Assembly (NCBI GenBank): GCA_035578175.1
Contig: JAQMRL010000003.1
Location: forward strand, 87,336,469 to 87,400,468
Direction: 5' to 3'
Source: Catonia carolina
Lineage: Eukaryota > Arthropoda > Insecta > Hemiptera > Achilidae
DNA length: 64,000 nt
The notes under the pieces are model-generated. The model was not told the origin of the DNA, ran no database searches, and worked only from the letters and a program-made list of their open reading frames with translations. Positions 43,291-54,800 of the stretch are shown in pieces (the stretch's first letter is position 1; the number at the start of each line of letters is the position of its first letter). Position numbers and translations under genes: made by a program.

Positions 43291-43885
43291 GCCCTATACA
43301 AAAAATTCATTATTGAGAATTTTTCTTCTAAATATTTAGTTCATTATTGTGATTATTCTACTTGCTGCTTTCAACTGGGTGGATTTCAACTATGGAACAA
43401 GAACTTGTTCATTTTTTGACCTTGTCTGTTCCTTCTCAAAAGCTTTTCTTCCTTCCTTTTGAATTACAATCACTGGAAATCTACTTTTCATAGTTTGGAT
43501 TTATTTTTTCCTAAATCCCTTGTTCTTTTACTCTGTTTTGTTCTATTTTAGTTTAAGTTTGAACCTGCATTAACATGTTATTTGTGATTTTTGTTTGTAT
43601 TTATTGTTTTGTCAGATTGTTGATGTTTGATTTTCTATATTTTATTTTTTCTTCCAATATGAATCACACGTCTTATGAGTTATAGATCAGCACTTTTCTG
43701 ATAATTTGTGATGGTTTGGTTAATAGTTTGAAAATTAGCCATATTATTGTTGTAATAACTACCATGGTGAAATCAACAACTTTGATATTTGCATCCCCTC
43801 TGAAGCTAGCAATAGTCTGTGTTCAGTGCAGGTGTAATTGCTAGTATTCTTCTTTTTTTGTTTCAATAATTTCATTTTTATTTCA
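43291..43885. other. Divergent spacer, unassigned
   Basis: AT-rich with no feature recognised. Confidence 0.5.
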
Positions 43886-45110
43886 TCTTGCCCTGTATAA
43901 ATATATGTAGGGGAGGAATATATTGTTTTCATTTTGATTTTTCCAAATCGAGTTTTCACAGGATGTACAGGTTTTTAGGCCCCTGAATACAAAAACCATT
44001 TTTTAGCGATTGGTCTGTTTGTGTATGTGTCAACAAAGTATCTTCTTCTTCTTCTTTCTCTCTCCCTATGTGCCTTACAGCGTCGGGGTAGTCTCGGACA
44101 ACTTCCTCCATTGTACTCTATTCGCCGCCAATCGTCCCTGTCCTGTCCGAGGCTATTTATGTGACTTTGAATCCGCTTTTTCAACGTGTGGGTGATTGGC
44201 CCAACGACGTCGTTTTTGGAGTACTTCTTCGTCTGGCTCCTACCCTTTGACCTGTCCGGCTTGGGAGGCCCTGCTGGTAGTTACACTACCGCCGGCATAG
44301 CTCTCCGGGTCTTGGGAGCACGCAAGCCCCTCCACCATCTACAAGGTCCTGTACTCCCTAGGAGGGGAACAAAATATCTCAAGAACAGAATATCATATAA
44401 AGTTGAAACTAAAGTAAGTACGACTACAGGACCCAACATGAATATTTTCATCAAAATCGGCTTTCCGAAGTAGTAGCCTACCCATTCTTTTAGTCATCCA
44501 ATTTTTTCTTTTTGCGATTGGCTCAAAAACAGCTTCTAAACTTTGTTTTCTCTTCGCCTTATTTACTAAATTTTTGTTCAACAAAATAGGGTGAGCGCTA
44601 TGTCTGCTGAAATTCTTGGGGGGCTGAAATTCTGTGCTCTCATAGGAAAAAATGGTTTTTTAAGATTGCGGCCTTAATATACATTCTAGGCCAAAAATGT
44701 ATAAAGTTATAGAAAATTTTAAAATCTACAACTTTTATTTCAACCAATTTTTTTATACAACGCTTAGTTTAGCGACAATTAATAATTTTCTGAATGTTTC
44801 ATCAAAATCTGTAAAAAATAGGGTTTTTTTAATATTGCGACCTTAGTATTTATATTTTACTACAAAATTGTAATGAAGTTATAGGTAATAAAATAATCTA
44901 CAACTTTATTTCAAGTGTTTTTTCTACAGAGCGTCAATTAATGATTTCATCAAACAAAGGTTAATTTTCATTTTGCGTCATTCACCCGTGATTAAAATCA
45001 GGTTATGTTTTTCGTTTGACATTGTTTATTGATGATTAAACATAGATTACATTTTTAATTATTTACGCTGGCTAGAGAAAGTTGTGTGAATGTTTCACTC
45101 CAGATTTTTT
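43886..45110 (+). repeat. R1 repeat, diverged, split by a LINE fragment
   Basis: R1 landmarks are recognisable throughout, but this is the most diverged long copy. It is split at 44041-44362. Confidence 0.8.
44041..44362 (-). mobile_element. LINE 3'-end fragment inserted in R1
   Basis: The insert begins with a (TTC)n run, the reverse of a GAA tail. On the minus strand it encodes LGQDRDDWRRIEYNGGSC and a RxCKAH end. The flanks AACAAAGTA and AACAAAATA are a near-perfect target duplication. It is much GC-richer than R1. Confidence 0.75.
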
Positions 45111-45796
45111 CATTTTTGTTGTGTCAACCATTAGGTAGCAAACTAATCAGCATACTCCTTAAATCTGGCCCTGTTTTTAATAGAGATTTAATTTGTGTTT
45201 TAACCGCACTTTGTACTCAGAAAAAAACAAAAGATTAATGTTTCTCCTTATTTGTGATTGATGGTTTTTTAATACCATTTTTTAAGCCTACATTATTCAT
45301 TAAACTATACATTGATTATCATGTTTACAATGTATGGTATCTTTACAACATCACTGAAAGTAGTAACTAACACGTAACGTAATATTTTCATCACTGTTAC
45401 TTAAATAAATTTTGATTGATTTATTTACTTAATGATGTAATGTTGTATGTATGAGTTTTATTTTGTGTAAATAAAATATAAATTTAAAGAATGAGTTTAT
45501 GATTAGGAAGTTATATCAAACAAAGGACCTGTTTTGAAAATTGATTTTCCATATTGTAATAATTATCATGTACTTTTTTATTTTTTGTAATTTTTAGATT
45601 GTTTGAAAGTATCTATTGTTTCATTCATAAATGGTTGATTCAATAGCTTTTATATTGATATTTTTTTGATTATTAATGGTTATAAATAAACGAGTCATTG
45701 CTTAATATTGTTTTTCTTGTGCTCAGGTACAAGAGTAACGATTTCTGTTATTTTTTTAAATTTTGGGGTAGTATATTATAACTAATTTCTAACAAT
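45111..45796. promoter_or_regulatory. 5' flank of gene B
   Basis: AT-rich DNA directly upstream of the gene B start codon. No core-promoter motif could be assigned with confidence. Confidence 0.35.
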
Positions 45797-45857
45797 ATGT
45801 ATTTGAAAATATTATTCACATTTTCGTTACTTATTTTTTTAAGTACGGCAAGAACTG
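45797..45857 (+). CDS. Gene B exon 1: signal peptide
   Basis: 20 codons plus G, donor GTATGT. The G joins AT of exon 2 to give Asp. Hydrophobic core ILFTFSLLIFL. Confidence 0.78.
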
Positions 45858-48800
45858 GTATGTTAAAAAAATTTTAAAGTAAATTATTCTGTTAAAAATT
45901 TGACTACATTGGTCTCCCTCTTAACCAAATTTTTCATTACCTAATCAACTCTTTTTCCTAGAGGGTGATTTTCTTTAGTCAAATTTACTACTCAGGTAAT
46001 TAAAGAACTTTGGATCTCAACAATCAGCTAATATAATCATTTTTTTTGTTATCAGTCTCTCAACGGTTTGATGTAGTTCTCCAAGCTGTTCTATCTTGCA
46101 CAAGTAGTTTCATGTCTACATACCTGTAACACCCTACATCTTTTGGAATTTGCTTTAAATATTCTAACCTTTGCTTCCCCCTACAATTCACTCCCTCAAT
46201 ATTACCCTCTATTATTGATAGACCAATACCTGGGTGTCTTAAGATATGCCCCACTAGTCTATCCCTTCTTCTGGTAAGATGTTTCCATATATTTCTTTTT
46301 TTATCTACTCATCTAGGAACCTCTAAATTACTTATTTTGTCTACCCACACCATCTTTAACATTTTCCTATAACATCACATTTCAAAAGCTTCTATCTTCT
46401 TTTCTACAGCCCCTACCAACTTTTCTATTATCTGGCCACGGTTTGGCCTCACCCACTTTCGTTAAGAGAGAAGCTTCTGTATTAATTTTAAAGTGGGTAC
46501 CTACGAGGTTTGATAAAAAAAATGAGAATTTTCTTTTTTTTCAATAACTTTTATTTATTCATCAATATTTATTTTGTTCCCTTCAAAGTTATCCCCTCAA
46601 GATATAATATGCTTCTGCAAGCGCTTTTTTTCAATCTTTGAAGCACTTCTGGAATGCATCTTTTGGTGTAGAGTTCAGTTCCTTCAGTAATTCAGTCTTG
46701 ATCTTCTCATTGGTGGCAAATCATGGTTTTGGTGTCATACCCATAGACCTGTTTAAGCAGTTCTGGATTGGTGTTTTTACTTCATTTAGTAGCTTTTGGG
46801 CAATGTCCACTCTTCATTGTTTTTGGTCGAAAATCAGCAATTTTGGAACAGACTTTGCTGCCACAAGTTTCAGTCCTAAAACATCAGAAAAAATTGCTTG
46901 GTATGAGCCAAATAATATGCTGACATCATCAGCGACTTCTCTAATAGTAATTTAGCGATTGTCCATTATCATTTTCTCCACTTTATCAACACTATTGTCG
47001 GTTATTGACTTGCAGTCGGACATTGAAGTTGATTAGCAATGCAGGTTATAAAGAGTGACAAATGGAAATAACTGATAGAAAAATGCCAGACCTGACTGGG
47101 AATTGAATTCGGAAACTATGGTATAGAAGCTGGTTTCATTGACCATGCTACGTACGGTCTTTTCATGAAGTTAAATGCAAATAAGTAAAACTGATTTTTT
47201 TTGCAGATTCTTCAGATTACTTGAATAGAGATGAAGAATTTGAGGATTTGTTGGATTTTTGTCCTTTACGAACAGTAAGTTATACATAATACACAAGTGT
47301 AATATTATAATGAAGATTCGGTACTTTAACTTTTATTATACGTGTTCTAACTTAGCTAACATATACAGTATTTGCGTATCAGTACATTTCATGATGGTGT
47401 TCATTCTGCCAACAATATGAAAGGGTATGCAATGTGGGTCATGTGTGTTATATATTTTGCTGTCTCTATTTGACTGTTTTGCTATACGGTAAGCATCCCT
47501 CCTATAATGTTCTTCGCTGAACAACATCCTTCCTCTATTTCACTCTACTAGTTTTGAGTCAATTAATTCTATTTTACATAATAAATTTATTACAGTAAAA
47601 CCTGTCACATCCGAACCTGTGATATTAGGACCCTCCCATATCCGAATGTATCTCCAAACTAACTTTTTAATTTCGGTTAAATGGTAAGGAATGGAAAAGT
47701 GAAAGTTGCAGCTGGAATGTCGTTTAACAGTTTGCAGAGCTTGTAAAAACCCTTCCTGGGTGTTAAGAAATCAATGACGATGAAGTCAAGCTGTGGTTAC
47801 TCAGAGGTTTAAAGTTTAATTTTTAAGTGGACATTAATTCAACAAAATTGCATACAGTAACATCATAGAAATGGTTTGCAATAGTGATGAGAAAATCTCT
47901 GAACCCAAAGAGGATAGCAACAAGCCTGTAATGAGTCACTCTGAGGCATTCAAGACCATCGAATCTCTGATTAGTTATGTTCAACATCAAGACGAAATAA
48001 GCGAAACTGAAGTGATGCCAATACAAAGATTGAGTGACATGGTTTCCAAAAAAAATGTGTGCAGTGTGTAAAGCAAACGAAAATCACAAACTTTTTCTAG
48101 TAGGCGTATAGTAACTTATGTACTGATGTAGACATACTGTAAGTAAAAACTTTTAACCAATTTTAGTTGTTTTATTTTAAAGAATACAGTGTACAAACAC
48201 AAATGTTAAACCAACAGAAATGTTGAGAATAACATTCAACTATTTCTTGTTATTTATTTCTCGGCCTCTAACTATTTATAATTTACCTTGGTTTATCCGA
48301 ATTTTTCCATATACGTATCGGCTGGTCGCCATATTAGTCCGGATGAGACAGGTTCTACTGTATATAAATTCATTATACAAAATAGAGTTATGTTCTTAAT
48401 ATAACGTGAAGTTATTCTATAACTATAACTGAAGTTATAACTATAATCCAAGTTGAGAACATTAAAAAACCTACAACTTTTACTTTAAACATATTTTTGT
48501 ACCAATAATGAGATAATTTAAATGAAATCATATAATCTTTCATCAAAATTATTAATATCATTATTTTATTATTTATATATCCTGAAAGTACTTTGTGTTA
48601 TAGAATTATGATAAAAATATATGTTGGTTAGTCATTATAAAAAGTAGATATTGTCATTGTTTATTTTAGAAATTGTTTTACACCCAATATTAATTTTTTC
48701 ATCAACTTACTGTTGAGTGAATGGATTGTTTATAAAATCCGAGATTATAACGAGCATAAAATTGCTATGCCACAGTAAAACAATTCTAATATATCGTCAG

Positions 48801-51800
48801 AATGACATAAATAATTACTTTATTATTTTTTAAAATAGACTAGTCCTTATCTACCATGGTAGGAGTAGGAAGTTTTAAATTTTGATGTAAAAAAAAAATT
48901 TTAATTTACTGAAGATGTATACAAGATACACGAAAGCGCTATAAACATTGGTAAGTGTTTTCTGTTACCATATTCTGATGGTTAGATATATATTTTTCAA
49001 TTTTAAATAATACGGCTGTTTAAAATCCTACATAGGATGTTTAATAAAATAATAATGAAGCCATACCAGGCTAAGATAATATTTTAATTTTATAAGTTGG
49101 ATATAAAACTTCAAAAATTGATTCTGAGTATAAGAATCGACTATTCCTTATCTACCATGGTTGGAGTAGGAAGTTTTAAATTTTGATGTAGAAAAATTTT
49201 AATTTACTGAAGATGTGTACAAGATACACGAAAGCGCTATAAACATTGGTAAGTTTTTCTGTTACAGTATTCTGGTGGTTAGAAATATATATTTCAATTT
49301 CAAATAATTACTTATGTAAAGTGGGTGCGTATGTGAAGTAAAGTGCCTATACAAGATTGGTGAGAGACGGGAAGCGAAGGATATCGGCTGCTCTTCGTAG
49401 GGGCTACAAGCCGCCTGTATTATGGTTCATTATTTTCATTGGCAAGAGGAAGTTGTGTGGACATTTCACACCGGATTTTTCATCTTATATTGTATTACCC
49501 TGCTAAATTATTTTCATTTTTAACTCAAGTACTTAATTACCTGATACAAAATGTACTGGGTAGTTTTTCTGTCTACTCAGAACTTGCTCCTAGTATGCCG
49601 TTTATATCATTTGCAATGTATTCACCTCCTACAACTTGACCTGTCATTACACTCAACCTTCCTCCACTATCTGCAACAAAATTAGAAGTTATACATAGGT
49701 AGAAAATATAAATATTTATATTGTTTCCCAGTTTCCTATAAAATGTATTTTACAGAAACATAATAATATGAATGTAAATGATAAAGAAAAAGAAAATAAT
49801 CAATTTAATTGAGGTGAAATTTATAAAATTAAATATAATAAAATATATATAGGTAAAACCACCAAATATTTTAAAACCCGGTTTGCAGTACAGTATTCAA
49901 ACTATAAAAAAGGAAACCGAAAATTTTCCAATGACTAAACACATGATCAAAAATAAACATATTATGTCAAATATAAAAAATAATCTAAAAATATTAGAAA
50001 TGAATAACAGACAAAATTAAATTGAAATTTTGGTAAAATATTATAAAATACAGTAACTGGGAAACATTTAATGAACACACAGATTGAATATGATAATCAA
50101 CTGATTAAGTTGACAAGACTGTTTTAGATGCAAGAATCGACTATTCCTTATCTACCATGGTAGGAGTAGGAAGTTTTAAATTTTGATGTGAATTTTTTTT
50201 TTTTAAGAATTTTAATTTACTGAAGATGTGTACAAGATACATGAAAGCACTATAAACATTGGTAAGTGTTTTCTGTTACCATATTCTGGTGGTTAGAAAT
50301 ATATATTTCAATCTTAAATAATATGGGTGTTTATAATCCTACATAGGATGTTTGATAAAATGAAAATAAAAATATTTATATGTGTATAAATAATTTACTC
50401 ATTTATTTATTCTGGTCCTTTTAATTTATTTTTAGTGTGAACCATCCATTAAATTTACTACATACGATAAAAAATATTATTTGAAACAATTAAAAACTGG
50501 TGATTTAGACACTTTCATTCAACTTATGACCAAGATATCTTCATTTGATCGGCAAGATATCAATAAAGAATTTTTCAAGAAATATTCGAAGGTATGTTAC
50601 ATCTGAATTACATTCACTTTTTATCATTGTACATTTGTTGATACCAAAAAGGGTCATAGTATAAATAGAAGTATGAGAATTCCATCCAGTCTGCAGAGAT
50701 ATGTGCTTTGAGAAGCATTTAGGGCTGTAGAAGATTGGATTAGTTCAGAAATGACAATATATAGCAAGAATTGGGTGTTGGTTGTCTTAAGAAGACAGTT
50801 ATGGAGTACCAATAAAAGTGGCCCAATCATCTTCAAAGAAAGTCTCTATATAGGAGACAGACCAATAGCTCCATATAGGTTACAGACCAATTGGAAGGTG
50901 TGATCAGGGCAACCAGTGGCTAGGGGGATGCCAGAACAGGTCTGGGACCTAATCCTTGAATGGTAGAAGAAAAAGTATTATAAATAATTGAATTTTTTTT
51001 TGTCATCAGTCTCTCGACTGGTTTGATGCGGTTCTCCAAGCTCTTCTATCTTGCGCAAGTCGTTTCATATCTACATACTGCTTGACAACGATCCAAATAG
51101 GATTCCCTCCCTTCCCCACTTCTTCCATTCCCGTTCACACTACGTGCCGGATCGAATACATCGGTACGCACAACACAAATGAGCAATTAATATGAATATT
51201 ACTTATACTAGATTCTTGTTATCCATAACATTTTGTACAGTTTATGTGACCACCAGCTGAAAGTCATTAGCGTTTCCATTATTTTTGTTTACTATTAGGT
51301 AGTGTAGTCGTAATATAACTCAGCAAGTTCTTAATTTATAATGTTGACTGTTAATGTAAATAATTGATACGATTTAATTATTAAATGGAGTAAGCATTAT
51401 TATTTATTTACTTGAGAGCAGCTAATTAAACTATGCTTTTACTTCAGTTGTACAGTGTTAGCCACCGTGCAATATTGGTTTTGTAGTCAGTGCAGTTTTA
51501 TTATGTTCTGGGTTTGATCGGTTGTTCAATATTCAGATAAATTTTTTTCGATGAAACAAATACAGTGTAAGTGTATATTTGTCATTTAAACAGGTACAGG
51601 TTAAATAAGTGGAAATAATAATAAATAATAAAGTAATAGTAAGTATGAATATAAATATTGTTATAGTAATGAGCTGTACTAGTAGGCTGACTATCCGAGC
51701 TAATGTTTTTGGGACGGTACGTAATGCGAGGTGGCGCGGATGAAATGCGGAAGGGAGGGAATCCTATTTCGAAACTTGTCGGACAGTACCTGTAACACCC

Positions 51801-54800
51801 TACATCATTTGTGATTTGCTTTATAAACTCTAACCTTTAACTCCCCTTACAATTCACTCCCTCAATATTATCCTCCATTATTGACAAACCAATACCTGGA
51901 TGTCTTATGATATGACCCACTAGCCTATCCGTTCTTCTGGTAAGATGATTCCATATTCTTCTTTTTTCATCTACTCACCTAAGAATCTCTAAATTACTTA
52001 TTTTACCCACCCACCTAATCTTTAACATTTTCTTATAACACCACATTTCAAAAGCTTCTATCCTCTTCCTTTCTACAGCCCCTATCACCCATGTTTCAAT
52101 CATGTATAATGCTACACTCCAAACATAGTGTTTTAAGAAATTTTTCCAAATCTGTAAATCAATGTTTTTAATGTTCTGATTTTTAGAATATTGAAGATGT
52201 ACTCAAGTTTGGCGCATTCAGTTTCATGACTCCAATTAAGAGTGCGATTTCAAAAATGATGAAAAATCCTGAATATATATTCGCTGAAGATTTGAATTAT
52301 GCGATAAAACATGATGATGTTGAACTTATCACTGAAATCCTTTTTACTGTCAATAATTTTGGACTTTCCTCAATCGATGATGCTTATGGTGAATGTAAGT
52401 ACCATAGGGAAATTATAAATGATCAGGTAAATTCTAAATTTTTTTAAACAATTTATATGAGATGCGTAATTAGAGTAAATATGGAACATGGTGAAGCTTG
52501 ACTCCACTGCTTAAAATCAGGAGAGTCGCTGGTTTGGAGGTGTAGGGGGTAGAATTGATTTGTCTCGCACACCTGCCGAACAGAGAACATGTGTCTGGTA
52601 CTTACTTTTTACAATGTATAACGCTTAGTTTAGCGGTAATTAGCATTTTTCTGTTTTTTTTCTCACGAAAACGTGTGAAAAATCAACTTTTTTACGATTT
52701 CAGCCTTAGTATGCATTTTACGACAAAAGTGTATATAATCATTTTTATAGTAAATTAAACGATCTATAACTTTTATTCAAAGCATTTTTTCTCTACAGAG
52801 CCTAGTCTGGCGTGAAAGAGTGATTTTCCGTATTTTTAAGCCAAACAGGTTGATTTTCATTTTGTGTCTTTCACTCATGATTAAAATTAGGTTATGTTTT
52901 TTGAGGTTAGTTTATTTCTAATGTTTTATTACTAATTTTAGGTTATATCGGTCATTATTTGCATTGGCAAGAGAAAGTTGTGTGAGTGTTTCACACCAGA
53001 TTTTTTTTATTTATGTGCACAGTGTTCAGAAGAAGTGTTGCTGCTGACATAAATGAACATCTTAAAAAGAATCCTCTCGCAAGAAATCTTCTGTCAATGC
53101 GAGCACAGGTAGAGTAATTTAATTATTATACAAAAATAAATCTTTATAATGCATCCTGCAGTTTGAAATATTTCTATTTCATACAATGAATCAACACAAT
53201 AATCTCACCAACCCTCCTTCCAAACTGCGCCACCCCCATTCCACCCCCACTTACACGTGTTTCGGTGGATCCACCATCATCAGAGTAAATGAAAAATTGA
53301 AACTAAAAATTTTTTTCATTTATTTAAAATTTACAGAAGATGATACATCTTCAGTCACTTGTATAAAATTATAGTAATTTTATTATATAATAATTATAAT
53401 TTATATTATAATTTTATTATAGTAATTATTAGTAATTATTATACTTTAACTTAATTTTTTAAATTTTAACTATTTGACAGTTCAATTTAATTCAAAAATA
53501 TTGTAAGATTAATAAATAGAAGATTTATCAATCTGAAGCAGAGTGAATTGGAGTTGCCTGAAAATAATTTCATAGTTTAATAATAAATATGGAACTAGGA
53601 TTTTATATTTTAAGTTTTAATGACTCTCAGGTCACACGCAGGCTACACATTTTCAGACCCCCTGAACCCAAAAAACATGTTTTTAGCAATTGGTCTGTGT
53701 GGGAACAGAATATCTCAAGAACGGAACATCGTACAAACTTGAAACTTGAAACTTAAGTTACATACCACTACCGGAGTCATTAAAGCATAACTAAATCATG
53801 ACTGAGGTGTGTTAATTGCCTGAAGTAGATTATGTTTGTGATTGTATGAATAACAATTGGTCGAAATTAGTTTGGTAACTGATTCTTTACTGGAATTTTA
53901 TAAAGTAAGATCTAGATTTTGTTATGGAGACCCACAGAGTTGGTCTAGTGGTAAAGTCATCGCCGTGAGTGATGAAGGTTCCTGGTTCAAATCCTAGTAA
54001 GAGTAGTTACTTTTATACGTATTTGAATATTAGACAATGGTCACCGGTGTTATTTGATGGTTGGGGTTCAATTAACGATACTCTATCAGGAATGGTTGGC
54101 CTGGGTCTGCCCAAGACTACACCTTATTTACTTGTTGTATACATAATCTCGTTGGGTCATAGGGTTGCTTATTGTTCTGAATTGAACAGATTGGAATTAA
54201 ATACTCATAAGGATTAAAAAAAGGATTTTGTTATGCAGCTCCAAATATTTTTATGTAAGGTAACAATGTGCTAATAATTACAGGAAGGCAGAAAGAGTGG
54301 AAGTAAAGTCAGTGTGGAAAAAGCAATCAATGTTGCTGAATTTCTTCAGAAGAGAGGTACGTTCAACTGGTTTTTCTTTTTAAGAGTTGATAAGATTTAG
54401 TTTTATCTTGTCTAAATTATGAGACTTTTTTACTTTCTTTTGCGTATATGAATAATTTATAGGAAGGAAAGTATTGTTTTCATGTCGATTTTTCGAAATC
54501 GAGTTTTCACCGGATCTACACGTTTTCAGACCCCCTGAACCCAAAAAACATGTTTTTAGCGATTGGTCTGTGTGTGAACAGAATATCTCAAGAACGGAAC
54601 ATCGGACGAACTTGAAACTTAAGTTACATACCACTACGACACAAACATTTTCATCAAAATCGGTCAACCGGAAGTAGTAGTTTATTCGTGTAATATTTCA
54701 CTTTTTTGCGATTTTCTCAAAAATTGGTCCTACGATTTTTTTTAAATCGCCTGATATACTAAATTTTTTATGCTCTACAAGATAGGGTAAGCGCCATGTT

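Larger units (their letters stand above)
48841..49320 (+). mobile_element. Two tandem Penelope terminal repeats
   Basis: Two direct copies (about 48841-49045 and 49135-49320) start CCTTATCTACCATGG and end near GGCTGTTTAAAATCC or its equivalent. Each contains a hammerhead-like motif. Direct tandem terminal repeats are typical of Penelope-like elements. Confidence 0.68.

Noticed and set aside
49320..49436. GGGAAGCGAAGGATATCGGC region as an RNA gene
   Set aside because: Short GC-richer patch with no foldable or conserved structure visible.
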